64,000 nt of DNA from Ignatzschineria larvae DSM 13226 (GCF_038500265.1 NZ_CP150637.1:1141501-1205500); one strand, 5' to 3'. Counted from the first letter of the stretch, positions 48,043-57,669 are shown. A program made the numbers and translations. The notes: generated by a model not told the origin, from the letters alone.

Positions 48043-48621
48043 ATGAACAAAAATCGTCTCAAATATTTGGCCTTTTTAACCCTAGGCACTATTTTAACCT
48101 CGGCTACGGCGGCTTCTCTCTCTATGACACCAGTAGAGCCTTTTGACAAAGAGCGATATCTTGGGACTTGGTATGAAATCGCGCGCCTTCCGAATCCTTT
48201 TGAAGAAAAATGCCAACGCAATATCTCTGCCGAATATACTTTGATTGACAATCAAATCCAGGTGCTCAATCGTTGTGAGCTAGCGGATGGCACGGAACAT
48301 GAAGCAGAAGGTGTAGCGGCCTTTCAAAATAGAAGTGGCAGTCAACTTTCTGTCAATTTCCTCCCTGCTTGGCTTCGTTGGCTCCCTTTTACCGATGGTG
48401 ACTATTGGGTTATTCGCCTAGATAATGATTATCAGATCTCTTTAGTGGGTGAACCAAGTGGTGAATATCTCTGGCTTTTAGCCCGTACGCCAAACTTACC
48501 AGAAGCGGTCATTCAGGATTATCTACAAACTGCACAAAATGCCGGTTACGACAATATTGATCAGGTGATCTTTGTGAAAAATGAAGCACAAGCATCGACA
48601 GAGGCTCAATCTTCACAATAA
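48043..48621 (+). CDS. blc: bacterial lipocalin (Blc family), exported
   Basis: A 192-residue protein. Signal peptide ~1-24 (LAFLTLGTILTSATAA). Lipocalin signature RYLGTWYEIARLPNPFE (~37-53), then the barrel with GDYWVIRLD and YLWLLARTP. Unlike E. coli Blc there is no lipobox cysteine after the signal, so it appears to be a free periplasmic protein. It binds fatty acids or lysophospholipids in known members. AAGGACATTACA precedes the ATG. Followed by a strong terminator. Confidence 0.92.
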   Translation: MNKNRLKYLAFLTLGTILTSATAASLSMTPVEPFDKERYLGTWYEIARLPNPFEEKCQRNISAEYTLIDNQIQVLNRCELADGTEHEAEGVAAFQNRSGSQLSVNFLPAWLRWLPFTDGDYWVIRLDNDYQISLVGEPSGEYLWLLARTPNLPEAVIQDYLQTAQNAGYDNIDQVIFVKNEAQASTEAQSSQ

Positions 48622-48665
48622 TCTACGATCTACTATATTACCTAGCTGATTAGATCAATATATGA

Positions 48666-48704
48666 AGCCCTTTAAGATCGATTAAAATCTTAAAGGGCTC
48701 TTTT
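48666..48704 (+). terminator. terminator of the lipocalin gene
   Basis: AGCCCTTTAAGAT pairs with ATCTTAAAGGGCT (13 bp, 8-base loop), followed by CTTTT. Confidence 0.9.
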
Positions 48705-48734
48705 CAATATTAGGTCAAATTTTTCAGAGGTTTT

Positions 48735-48908
48735 TATAGTAAGATCGATTCAAAATACGCTTATTTAAATGCCGGCGCATCAATTGCAAGATGCAAGGAA
48801 TCTGTTCTATCCGGCATCTGGCAAGCGTTTTTAGTCAGATTTTATCTTATTGTTAAAATCCCATACTAACTACTTAAAAACCATTTTTCTTAAACCAAAT
48901 TTACTATA
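48735..48908. mobile_element. Correia-like MITE, copy D
   Basis: 174 bases bounded by perfect 8-base TATAGTAA / TTACTATA ends; the inverted repeat extends ~22 bases with transitions. The body has ATGCCGGCGCATCA and TCTATCCGGCATCT, which can fold. It lies between convergent genes. The best-preserved copy in the window. Confidence 0.85.
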
Positions 48909-48928
48909 AAAATACGCTTCCAATAGCA

Positions 48929-50284
48929 CTATATCCATCCCATTGCAATCCCTAAGCGGAAAGCAATACTCGCCAAAAGAATCGTCAAAACGGTACGAAT
49001 AAACCAGATTAAGACAATTTGCCAGATCTTAAGCGGGATTTTCGTCGCTAAAATACAAGGGATAGATCCTGAAAAGAAAAGGATACTACTAATCGAAGTG
49101 ACTGCCGCAATATAACGAATTGGCAACTCCGCATCCGTTAATAAAATAGCCGGCAAGAACATCTCGGCTAAGCCTGAGGCAATTGCACCGCTGTGTGTTA
49201 TCGCTTCATCAAAGCCCGTCATCCAAAGAAAAGGTTTTAATACCACACCAATCCAATCAAAAAGTGGGGTATATTTCGAAAGGATCAGACCTGTAAATCC
49301 GATGGCCAAAATAGAAGGAGCAACAATCGACGACATTCTTAAACCATCTCGAAAGTTTAACCACATCATCTTAAAAACATTCGGGCTATTACGATATTGA
49401 CTCACCCCTAATCTTGTTGCATGTCGCCATTTCTCATTTTTAGGTGTTTCTGGTAGTGGATTCTTCGCAGTATTATCTAATAGTGAAATCGGCGGTAAAT
49501 AGAAGGTAATCGTCGTTACAACAAAAGTAATAATAAAAGTACTCCAGAAAAAGAAGTTCCAAGAGCCCATTAATCCGAGCGTCTTCGCCACAATAATCAT
49601 AAAGGTCGCAGATACCGTAGAAAAACCTGTTGCAATCACAACCGCTTCACGATGAGAATATTGCCCTTGCCGAAATACCCGATCGGTAATCAATAATCCA
49701 ATAGAGTAGCTTCCAACAAATGAGGCAACGGCATCAATGGCAGAAGATCCCGGCGTTCTAAAGAGAGGCCGCATTAACTTCTCCATAAATACCGAGATAA
49801 ACTCTAATAACCCAAAACCGATTAGAAATGTCAGCGCAATTGCCCCAACAGGAATGAGTAACCCCACCGATAGTGCAAGCTTTTCAAATAGAAAAGGTAA
49901 CATATCGGGTTTCATCGCCCAAGCCGGCGCGGTTTCTGTAAGATAGAGTATTGCAAGAATCAAACCAATGACTTTAAAAACCGAGAAGATCTGTGCACTC
50001 AGTGAGTTACGAAAAGTACCGGTAATATAGGGATAAAAAGCACCAAATGCCATAATTAATAAAATCGACGTAATCGCTATTGGTCTCAGTTGTTGCGTTA
50101 CAAATCCGGCAATATGATCGAGTAAAATTGTTTCTTTTCCGCCAATATCAATAGATACAAAGAAAAAGACAATTCCAATCAAACTATATAGAAATAATTT
50201 AATTAAAATCCAATTATCTGATTGTGCAACTTTAGGGGGCAAAGATTTGACCTGTTCTCCCCCTTGTAATGTCATCTCTTTCAT
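48929..50284 (-). CDS. yjiH: YjiH-family membrane protein with nucleoside-recognition (Gate) domains
   Basis: A 451-residue polytopic protein. It resembles E. coli YjiH: an early SLIGIVFFFVSIDIGGKETILLDHI, a gate-type segment GSYSIGLLITDRVFRQGQYSHREAVVIATGFSTVSATF, and a second half with EMFLPAILLTDAELPIRYIAAVTSISSILFFSGSIPCIL. About ten membrane segments. The transported compound is unknown. No YjiG partner is adjacent. Confidence 0.83.
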   Translation of the reverse strand: MKEMTLQGGEQVKSLPPKVAQSDNWILIKLFLYSLIGIVFFFVSIDIGGKETILLDHIAGFVTQQLRPIAITSILLIMAFGAFYPYITGTFRNSLSAQIFSVFKVIGLILAILYLTETAPAWAMKPDMLPFLFEKLALSVGLLIPVGAIALTFLIGFGLLEFISVFMEKLMRPLFRTPGSSAIDAVASFVGSYSIGLLITDRVFRQGQYSHREAVVIATGFSTVSATFMIIVAKTLGLMGSWNFFFWSTFIITFVVTTITFYLPPISLLDNTAKNPLPETPKNEKWRHATRLGVSQYRNSPNVFKMMWLNFRDGLRMSSIVAPSILAIGFTGLILSKYTPLFDWIGVVLKPFLWMTGFDEAITHSGAIASGLAEMFLPAILLTDAELPIRYIAAVTSISSILFFSGSIPCILATKIPLKIWQIVLIWFIRTVLTILLASIAFRLGIAMGWI

Positions 50285-50584
50285 TACATTCCTCCTATGG
50301 TTATGTTATATGGTCATATCGTCGAGTTTTATGTTCTTGTTATATTTTTTATTACTAATTTAGTATTACACGTTTATTTTTACGTTTTTATATCTTTATT
50401 GACGACTCGACTCTCTTCAATGTATATACAAGCTCCCTCCTTTGTCAATACATTGTGCCTTTATAATGTGACAGTAGCACAAATCTCCTCTGAATACATA
50501 TCGCTAAACTCATTTAATAAATAGATATAAGCAGTTGAATATATGATACTTATATTTCATAATTGATTATTTTTTAAGCACTAA
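50285..50584. other. AT-rich intergenic region upstream of the nhaA leader
   Basis: It probably carries the yjiH promoter (minus) and the nhaA promoter (plus). The one open frame here (50297-50524) has no ribosome site and an unlikely composition. Nothing else seen. Confidence 0.4.
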
Positions 50585-50697
50585 GGTACTTTAAAACTAT
50601 AACCTAGAGCCGCTTATGTTTATACTAAAAGAAGAACCAGCAGCGGTGCTTTTTTGGAATGTGAAATTCAGATATTGAATGCACCGTTGCTTTTTTT
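50585..50697 (+). promoter_or_regulatory. riboswitch-like transcription attenuator in the nhaA leader (nhaA-I candidate)
   Basis: CCGCT (50610-50614) can pair with AGCGG (50642-50646), closing a ~27-base loop that includes AAGAAGAACC. The same AGCGG is part of GCAGCGGTGC (50640-50649), which pairs with GCACCGTTGC (50681-50690) and is followed by seven T: a 10-bp intrinsic terminator. The two pairings exclude each other, the usual layout of a transcription-terminating riboswitch. It lies 105 bases before nhaA. nhaA-I/-II leader RNAs are known Li+ (Na+-related) sensors; membership here is inferred from position and architecture. Confidence 0.6.
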
Positions 50698-50802
50698 ATA
50701 AACAGTGGTGATTTGTGACTTATCTATTAAACGAAACAAAAAGCCACATTTAACATTAATACCTTATTTTTTCACACCTGACTCATATTATTAGGAGCCT
50801 AG

Positions 50803-51954
50803 ATGTACCAGAAGATTAAATACTTTTTTACCCTTCCAACTGCCGGCGGCATTATTTTGATGCTCTCAGCCGTTCTCGGTTTAATTATCGCCAATAGTCC
50901 CCTCTCCAACATCTATTTCTCAACATTGGGAAGCTATATCGGTGGACTATCAGTCTTACATTGGATCAATGATGCTTTAATGGCCATCTTCTTTCTCTAT
51001 GTAGGATTAGAGTTAAAACGAGAATTTATTAGCGGAGAACTTGCAACTAATGCTCAACGTATTTTGCCAGGTCTAGCCGCTTTTGCAGGGCTTGCTGTCC
51101 CCGCTGTTATCTATTTCGTATTGAATATAGGCGATAGCGAAGCGATTGGCGGTTGGGCAATTCCTACTGCAACAGATATTGCCTTTGCGCTTGGAATCGT
51201 CGCACTACTTGGTAGTCGAGTCCCTGTTTCTCTTAAAATCTTCTTAACGGCGCTTGCGATTATCGATGATTTAGCTGCCATCCTAATTATCGCGCTCTTT
51301 TATAGTAATAATCTAAATCTGATCTATCTACTCGGTGCATTAGTGGTGCTTATTTTGTTGATTGTACTTAATCGCCGTAAAGAGACTCGTGCAATCTTCT
51401 ATATCATTCCCGGCATTATCCTCTGGTTCTTTGTCTTAAAATCAGGAATTCATGCAACGCTTGCCGGCGTTGTACTCGCTATGACTATTCCGCTTAATGG
51501 TGTGAAAGCAAATAAAAAAGGGGAAACACCTCTACTCGCTTGGGAACATGGTTTAAGTGATTGGGTTAGTTTCCTAATTATTCCACTCTTTGGCCTTGCT
51601 AATGCTGGTGTCTCATTTGCTGGACTTGAACTCTCTATGCTAACGCACCCTATTGTATTAGGTGTTGCACTCGGTCTCTTCTTTGGTAAACAGATTGGGG
51701 TATTCGGTATGGTCTACTTAGGCGAAAAACTGGGCGTATTTAAACGTCCTAGCGGTGCTACTTGGATTCAAGTTTATGGGATCGCCCTACTTTGCGGGAT
51801 CGGTTTTACCATGAGCCTTTTCATCAGTATGTTAGCTTTTGTAAGCCCAGAACTACAAGATTTGAGTAAAATCGGTGTCTTTATTGGTTCTATTCTTTCA
51901 GGTGTTTTAGGCTATATCGTTCTTTATATGAATGGCCATAAAAATGCTCAATAA
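50803..51954 (+). CDS. nhaA: Na+/H+ antiporter NhaA
   Basis: A 383-residue protein. The sodium-binding pair is in LAIIDDLAAILIIALFYS (D-D, ~153-154), matching D163/D164 of E. coli. Other hallmarks: FFLYVGLELKREFISGEL and HATLAGVVLAMTIPL, and GIGFTMSLFI near the C-terminus. It exports Na+/Li+ in exchange for protons. TTAGGAGCCTAG precedes the ATG. Expression is probably gated by the attenuator leader. Confidence 0.96.
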   Translation: MYQKIKYFFTLPTAGGIILMLSAVLGLIIANSPLSNIYFSTLGSYIGGLSVLHWINDALMAIFFLYVGLELKREFISGELATNAQRILPGLAAFAGLAVPAVIYFVLNIGDSEAIGGWAIPTATDIAFALGIVALLGSRVPVSLKIFLTALAIIDDLAAILIIALFYSNNLNLIYLLGALVVLILLIVLNRRKETRAIFYIIPGIILWFFVLKSGIHATLAGVVLAMTIPLNGVKANKKGETPLLAWEHGLSDWVSFLIIPLFGLANAGVSFAGLELSMLTHPIVLGVALGLFFGKQIGVFGMVYLGEKLGVFKRPSGATWIQVYGIALLCGIGFTMSLFISMLAFVSPELQDLSKIGVFIGSILSGVLGYIVLYMNGHKNAQ

Positions 51955-52033
51955 TGAATGATCAATGCTTCAATATAGAAATCATAAGAATGAGCTTGAT
52001 ATTGAATTAAACTTAAATTATCTCAAATAAAAC

Positions 52034-52064
52034 AAAAGCCTGTGAATAGATCACAGGCTTTTTT
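52034..52064 (+). terminator. terminator of nhaA
   Basis: AAGCCTGTGA pairs with TCACAGGCTT (5-base loop), followed by TTTTTT. Confidence 0.9.
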
Positions 52065-52114
52065 ATGTAGTGAATACAGGTCAATTTTGAAATTGTTGAA
52101 TATCAAACGATTTA

Positions 52115-52245
52115 TATAGTAAATTTGGTTTAAGAAAAATGGCTTTTAAACAACGCTTGCATGATGCAGGATAGGACGGTTTCCTTACCTCGATCAACCG
52201 ATGCCCGGCATTTTAATAAGCTTATTTTGAACCGATCTCACTATA
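52115..52245. mobile_element. Correia-like MITE, copy E (short, inverted orientation)
   Basis: 131 bases, opposite orientation to copies A-D. Left TATAGTAAATTTGGTTTAAG, right TTGAACCGATCTCACTATA. It lacks ~43 bases of the AT-rich arm found in C and D. Between convergent nhaA and the lipoprotein gene. Confidence 0.8.
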
Positions 52246-52343
52246 ATTATATGATTAATATCACTTCTATAAATATTTAAATAATATACACCTTTATTGG
52301 TTAGTATTCATTACACAATAAATATGATGGCATATTCCTGTTA

Positions 52344-52562
52344 TTATAAATTTTTGCCAATTTCACTACCGACAAATGCTCCGACAGCTGCACCACCCGC
52401 AGTACCTAAAATAGTATCCGTAACGGCTTCACCTGCTACAGCACCTACGCCAGTTCCCACAACCATCCCTTTTTGACTCTTACTCATGCCATCCCAAGTA
52501 GAACAGCCTGCTAACATTGCAATTACAGAAACAACCATTAAACCTTTCATCATTGATTTCAT
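52344..52562 (-). CDS. small glycine-zipper lipoprotein
   Basis: A 72-residue protein. Signal peptide with lipobox LAGC (Cys20), then a glycine-zipper stretch (GMVVGTGVGAVAGEAVTDTILGTAGGAAVGAFVGSEIG) typical of OsmB/YMGG-like outer-membrane lipoproteins. Possible stress-related envelope role. GAAGGAGTCAAAA precedes the ATG. Confidence 0.85.
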   Translation of the reverse strand: MKSMMKGLMVVSVIAMLAGCSTWDGMSKSQKGMVVGTGVGAVAGEAVTDTILGTAGGAAVGAFVGSEIGKNL

Positions 52563-52665
52563 TTTTGACTCCTTCTGACCTTATTAATATCTGTTACATG
52601 AATCTATAAGATTACATAACATAAACATCTACTTAACAATATAGCACTATCCAAAAATTTTGCAC

Positions 52666-52691
52666 AAAAAAAGAGATGCTTTTGCACCTCT
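52666..52691 (-). terminator. terminator of acnA
   Basis: On the minus strand AGAGGTGC pairs with GCATCTCT across AAAA, followed by seven T. Confidence 0.85.
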
Positions 52692-52782
52692 TCTTCTTAT
52701 TATTAATAATTAATATTGCCCTAGTATTTGGTCAGTATTTAATAAACCTTACGCATGCTAGTGTACTAATATCAATCACCTA

Positions 52783-55458
52783 TTACTTATGTTCCGCGAT
52801 CATTTGGCGTAATACATAATGTAAAATACCGCCAGATTTGTAGTAATCGACTTCATTCAAAGTATCGATTCGGCAAAGTACCGTGAATTTCACTTCACTT
52901 CCGTCTGCTTTCTTCGCAATAACCTCAATATCTTGTCCAGGCTTAATATTATTATCAAGCTTAATAGAGAATGATTCTTCCCCTGTTAAACCTAAACTTT
53001 CAGCATTCTCACCATTTTTATATTGAAGTGCTAAAATCCCCATGCCGATCAAATTTGAACGATGAATACGCTCATAGCTCTCTGCAATTACGGCTTTCAC
53101 ACCTAAGAGATTAGGTCCTTTAGCAGCCCAGTCACGGCTTGAACCACTACCATACTCTTTACCTGCTAATACGATTAACGGTGTATTCTCTTCCGCATAA
53201 CGCATTGCCGCATCATAAATAGGTAATGTTTCACCTGTCGGGATATGTTTCGTATAACCGCCTTCCACATCTTGTAACATTTTGTTACGGATACGGATAT
53301 TCGCAAATGTACCACGAATCATCACCTCATGATTACCACGACGAGAACCATAAGAGTTAAAGTCTTTTGGCTCAACCCCTTTTGCTTGTAGATAAAGACC
53401 CGCAGGAGAACCTGCCATAATCACACCCGCTGGCGAAATATGGTCAGTTGTGATTGAATCACCAAAGTATGCTAAAACATTCGCATTCTCGATAGATTTT
53501 ACAGATTCAATTGGCTGATCGATCTTCTCGAAATATGGCGGATGTTGCACATAGGTAGAATCGCTATTCCATTTGAATGTTTCGCTCTTCGTGACATCAA
53601 GTGCCTGCCAATGTGCATCACCATCAAATACGCCATCATAACCTTTACGGAACATCGTACCATCGACTTTGGCAACCGCTTCTGCAATTTCGTGATTACT
53701 CGGCCAGATATCTTTCAAGAAGACATCATTACCATTTTTATCTTTCGCGATAGGATCTTTCGCAATATCGATACGAGTAGTACCTGCGATTGCAAATGCC
53801 ACAACTAATGGAGGAGACGCAATCCAGTTGGTTTTGATTTGTGGATGAATACGACCTTCGAAGTTGCGGTTACCAGAGATTACAGCAGCCATAGTAAAAT
53901 CGTTATTATCGATCGCTTCGCCCACTTCTGTAATTAATGGACCTGAGTTACCGATACAGGCAGTACAACCATAACCTGTTAAGTTAAAGCCTACTTCATC
54001 AAGATATTTCGTTAACCCTGCTTTATCGAGGTACTCACTGACTACTTTTGATCCAGGTGCTAGTGAGGTTTTAACCCAAGGTTTGCGGGTAAGTCCTAAT
54101 TTCGCCGCTTTCTCTGCGACTAAACCTGCGGCCATCATCACGCTTGGATTTGAAGTATTCGTACAAGAAGTAATTGCAGCAAATACGACATCTCCTTGGT
54201 TGATCGTGACATCTTTACCATCAATATAGATATCGGCAGCTTTATTAATATCATCATTATTATCAGCTACAAATTTCTCAAATGCATTTTTCAAGTTAGG
54301 AAGCGTCACACGATCTTGAGGACGTTTTGGACCGGCCATACTTGGTACTACTGTGCTTAAATCGAGCTCTAATGTATCTGTAAATACAGGTTCATCACCA
54401 GCATTACCCCAGAAACCTTGCTCTTTTGCATACGCTTCTGTACGTGCGATCACTTCTTCATCACGACCCGTCAAACGCATATAGTTCAATGTGATCTCAT
54501 CCACAGGGAAGAAACCAACAGTTGCCCCATATTCCGGTGCCATATTGGAAATTGTTGCTCTATCTGCTAGTGGTAACTCTTGTAAACCATCACCGTAATA
54601 TTCTACGAATTTACCAACAACGCCTTTCTTACGAAGCATCTCAACAATTGTTAAGACTAAGTCTGTTGCGGTCACGCCTTCTTTGAGTTTACCGGTTAAT
54701 TTGAAACCGACAACTTCAGGAATCACCATTGAAATAGGTTGCCCTAAGATCGCAGCTTCCGCTTCGATACCGCCTACGCCCCATGCTAATACTGAAAGGC
54801 CATTCACCATAGGTGTATGTGAGTCTGTACCCACACAAGTATCCGGCATAATCCAAGTTTTACCATCTTTCTCATTCACCCAAGCCACTTGTGAAAGATA
54901 CTCAAGATTTACCTGATGACAGATCCCTGTTCCTGGCGGAACTACGCGGAAATTATCAAAGGCAATCTGACCCCATTTCAGGAATTCATAACGCTCGCCA
55001 TTACGAGACATCTCTAATTTCACATTCTCTTCAAATGCTGAATCTGTCCCGAACTTATCGATCATAACCGAATGGTCAATGACAAGATCAACAGGCGCTA
55101 ATGGATTAATATGCTTAGCATCACCACCGGCTTTGACCATTGCGTCACGCATTGCCGCTAAATCGACTACTGCAGGAACACCGGTGAAATCTTGCATCAA
55201 TACACGCGCTGGGCGATATTGAATTTCCCGTTTAGATGAACGGTTTTTAGCCCACTCACCGATTGCAGCAATATCATCGGCATTAACGGTCACATTGTCT
55301 TCAAAACGGAGTAAGTTCTCGAGCAGAACTTTCATAGATTTAGGTAATCTAGAGAGATCGCCGAGCTTCTCTTCTGCCTTTTTGATTGAATGATAATGAT
55401 ACTCTTTACCACCTACATTTAAGGTAGAGAGCGTGTTTAATGAGTTTACTTTACTCAT
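52783..55458 (-). CDS. acnA: aconitate hydratase AcnA
   Basis: An 891-residue aconitase of the AcnA/IRP type, equal in length to the E. coli enzyme. The [4Fe-4S] cysteines lie in AAITSCTNTSNPS and GYGCTACIGNSGPL. Other motifs: VGTDSHTPMVNGL, GSRRGNHEVMIRGTFANIR, and GKEYGSGSSRDWAAKG with the swivel-domain arginine. It isomerises citrate and isocitrate in the TCA cycle. AAAGTTTGGAGGTTTAAT precedes the ATG. Monocistronic between two terminators or gaps. Confidence 0.97.
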   Translation of the reverse strand: MSKVNSLNTLSTLNVGGKEYHYHSIKKAEEKLGDLSRLPKSMKVLLENLLRFEDNVTVNADDIAAIGEWAKNRSSKREIQYRPARVLMQDFTGVPAVVDLAAMRDAMVKAGGDAKHINPLAPVDLVIDHSVMIDKFGTDSAFEENVKLEMSRNGERYEFLKWGQIAFDNFRVVPPGTGICHQVNLEYLSQVAWVNEKDGKTWIMPDTCVGTDSHTPMVNGLSVLAWGVGGIEAEAAILGQPISMVIPEVVGFKLTGKLKEGVTATDLVLTIVEMLRKKGVVGKFVEYYGDGLQELPLADRATISNMAPEYGATVGFFPVDEITLNYMRLTGRDEEVIARTEAYAKEQGFWGNAGDEPVFTDTLELDLSTVVPSMAGPKRPQDRVTLPNLKNAFEKFVADNNDDINKAADIYIDGKDVTINQGDVVFAAITSCTNTSNPSVMMAAGLVAEKAAKLGLTRKPWVKTSLAPGSKVVSEYLDKAGLTKYLDEVGFNLTGYGCTACIGNSGPLITEVGEAIDNNDFTMAAVISGNRNFEGRIHPQIKTNWIASPPLVVAFAIAGTTRIDIAKDPIAKDKNGNDVFLKDIWPSNHEIAEAVAKVDGTMFRKGYDGVFDGDAHWQALDVTKSETFKWNSDSTYVQHPPYFEKIDQPIESVKSIENANVLAYFGDSITTDHISPAGVIMAGSPAGLYLQAKGVEPKDFNSYGSRRGNHEVMIRGTFANIRIRNKMLQDVEGGYTKHIPTGETLPIYDAAMRYAEENTPLIVLAGKEYGSGSSRDWAAKGPNLLGVKAVIAESYERIHRSNLIGMGILALQYKNGENAESLGLTGEESFSIKLDNNIKPGQDIEVIAKKADGSEVKFTVLCRIDTLNEVDYYKSGGILHYVLRQMIAEHK

Positions 55459-55631
55459 AATTAAACCTCCAAAGTTAAAAAATAGTCTGCTTGTAAATTC
55501 TTTATAGTGTTTATGTAGCTTTATTTTTATCTTTTATTCTTATATTGACAGCTACAACATTATATCTTGCTCATAATAGCAAGAAACCACTATAAATGAA
55601 ATTGTAAAAAACATTACACTACCTTGAGCAG

Positions 55632-56096
55632 TTAATTAATCTCATCAATCAAGCTCAACATCTCAACGACACCAAGCGCCGCAGAAAAGCCATTATTACC
55701 TGCTTTCGTGCCGGCCCGCTCTAACGCTTGCTCAATAGTATCTACCGTTAAAACACCGAACATCACAGGCTTTCCTGTTTCAAGACCAATTTTACTAATC
55801 CCCTTTGCGGCTTCCCCTGCCACAAAATCAAAGTGCGCAGTTGCCCCACGAATCACAGCACCTAAACAGATTACGGCATCAATATCTGCTTTTTCTGCAA
55901 ATTTCTTAGCAATAAGCGGAATCTCATACGCACCCGGTACCCATGCAAGAATAATATCTTCTTCTTTAATGCCGCTACGTAGTAATCCGTCTTTAGCACC
56001 ATCGATTAATTGCTTGGTAATCAAGCTATTAAAACGACCTGCTACTAATGCGATTTTTTTACCTTTAACTGATAATTGACCTTCTAATACTTTCAT
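55632..56096 (-). CDS. ribH: 6,7-dimethyl-8-ribityllumazine synthase
   Basis: A 154-residue lumazine synthase. Motifs: VAGRFNSLITKQLIDGA, WVPGAYEIPLIAKKFAE, VICLGAVIRGATAHFDFVAGEAAKGI (substrate-binding His) and PVMFGVLTVDTIEQALERAGTKAGN. It joins the RibBA product with the RibD product to form lumazine. It lies downstream of ribBA with a 198-base gap containing a 7-base triple repeat. AAGGAGTAGAAA precedes the ATG. Confidence 0.97.
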   Translation of the reverse strand: MKVLEGQLSVKGKKIALVAGRFNSLITKQLIDGAKDGLLRSGIKEEDIILAWVPGAYEIPLIAKKFAEKADIDAVICLGAVIRGATAHFDFVAGEAAKGISKIGLETGKPVMFGVLTVDTIEQALERAGTKAGNNGFSAALGVVEMLSLIDEIN

Positions 56097-56176
56097 TTTC
56101 TACTCCTTACTTATCAATAAATTGAATGATATGTTGATAAAACATGTTTATAAAATAGGCTTATAATTTTAGCTTT

Positions 56177-56197
56177 GATTCTTGATTCTTGATTCTT
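56177..56197. repeat. 7-base tandem repeat (three units) between ribBA and ribH
   Basis: GATTCTT repeated three times exactly (56177, 56184, 56191). Confidence 0.9.
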
Positions 56198-56294
56198 TTG
56201 CCTAGCTTTAAGCTTATTTAAATAATTTTGCTAAGATTTTCATGATTAGTACACATATTCAATAATCGCACTAACCCATCACCCCTTACAGTTG

Positions 56295-57515
56295 CTATAA
56301 CTGATGCCCCATTTGATCTCGCTTAATGTTGAGATAATCACGGTTAGCCTCAGTCTCAAAGCGTGGCGTTCCTTGTTCAATCACTTCAATCCCGGCAACG
56401 CGCATCGCCGCAATTTTATCAGGATTATTGGTTAATAATTCAACCTTATTCACATCAAAGAATTTCAAAATTTGTGCAGCTTCGTCGTATGTTCGCTCAT
56501 CGGCCCCATGGCCGAGCATCTTATTCGCTTCAATCGTATTATAGCCTTCATCCTGCAACTGATAAGCTTTTAACTTCTCAACAATACCAATGCCACGCCC
56601 TTCTTGACGGAGATAGAGCAAAATACCATTCTTAGCTTTAGCGGTTTCTTGTAGCCCATACTGCAATTGCGCGTGACAATCACATTTCACAGAAGAAAAA
56701 ACATCGCCGGTTAAGCATTCTGAATGAATACGAACCGTTGCCGGTGCTTTACTATCTCTGCCTTTATTCAAGAGGGCAATATGCGGCTCCCCACCATTTT
56801 TATTAGGAAATGCATAAATCAGGAAATCTCCAAATTCTGTAGGTAACGTTGATTGGCTAAGTGGCAATAAAGCCTCCATCTGCTCTTGCATCTGCCGATA
56901 GTTGACCAAATCTTGAATGGTAATAAGGGGTAATTGATGCACTTTAGCATAAGGAATCAGATCACTCTCCCGCGCCATCTCTCCATTCTCTTTCAAAATT
57001 TCACAAATCACAGCGGCAGGCTTAAACCCTGCTAATGTCACTAAATCGATCGCCGCTTCTGTATGGCCTCGACGTACCAGTACACCGCCATCTTTAGCGA
57101 TTAACGGGAAAATATGTCCCGGACGATTAAAATCTTCTGGTTTTTTCGATTCATCGGCTAAAGCATTTAAGGTTTCTGCCCGTTCAAAAGCGGAAATGCC
57201 GGTATGCGTTGTCGCTAAATCGACAGAGACTGTAAAAGCTGTTTTAAAGGGATCTTTATTATCCACAATCATAGGGGCTAATCCTAACCGATCGGCATAC
57301 GCTTTCGAGATTGGCGCACAGACTAAACCACCAGCTTTATGAATCATAAAGTTAATATCTTGCGGTGTCGCTAACTCGGCCGGCATAATGAGATCCCCCT
57401 CATTCTCCCGAGAAGCATCATCAGTGACAATAATCATGCCGCCTTGTTGCATAAAAGCGAGCGCTCGGCGGACTTTCTCAACTGAACCATATTCTGGGAT
57501 TTGCTTATCCATCAT
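56295..57515 (-). CDS. ribBA: bifunctional 3,4-dihydroxy-2-butanone-4-phosphate synthase / GTP cyclohydrolase II
   Basis: A 406-residue fusion. The RibB half (~1-205) has DDASRENEGDLIMPAE and RRGHTEAAIDL; the RibA half has the zinc site HSECLTGDVFSSVKCDCHAQL and LRQEGRGIG, followed by NNPDK. It makes both early precursors of riboflavin. Third gene of the rib cluster, 154 bases after ribE. AAGGAACAGATG covers the start; M2 is an alternative. Confidence 0.95.
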   Translation of the reverse strand: MMDKQIPEYGSVEKVRRALAFMQQGGMIIVTDDASRENEGDLIMPAELATPQDINFMIHKAGGLVCAPISKAYADRLGLAPMIVDNKDPFKTAFTVSVDLATTHTGISAFERAETLNALADESKKPEDFNRPGHIFPLIAKDGGVLVRRGHTEAAIDLVTLAGFKPAAVICEILKENGEMARESDLIPYAKVHQLPLITIQDLVNYRQMQEQMEALLPLSQSTLPTEFGDFLIYAFPNKNGGEPHIALLNKGRDSKAPATVRIHSECLTGDVFSSVKCDCHAQLQYGLQETAKAKNGILLYLRQEGRGIGIVEKLKAYQLQDEGYNTIEANKMLGHGADERTYDEAAQILKFFDVNKVELLTNNPDKIAAMRVAGIEVIEQGTPRFETEANRDYLNIKRDQMGHQL

Positions 57516-57540
57516 CTGTTCCTTGTAATATTCTATGTGA

Positions 57541-57580
57541 TTTTTAATATGTTTTTTAATATGTTTTTTAATATGTTTTT
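57541..57580. repeat. 12-base tandem repeat between ribE and ribBA
   Basis: Three and a half units of TTTTTTAATATG (first unit one T short), about 25 bases upstream of ribBA in its 5' untranslated or intercistronic region. Confidence 0.85.
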
Positions 57581-57669
57581 ATAGGTTTGTTTATGTTTTG
57601 GGATAGCTATATCGGCTATATCGTTTAATTCTAGCTAAATCTAAATCTTCCAATTCTTAGCAATAACGG

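Noticed and set aside
48015-48251. A 78-codon minus-strand frame over the lipocalin gene
   Set aside because: A shadow of a well-supported lipocalin with signal peptide and ribosome site.
50297-50524. A 75-codon hydrophobic open frame upstream of nhaA
   Set aside because: AT-rich by chance, no ribosome binding site, and it overlaps the expected promoter region of the divergent gene.
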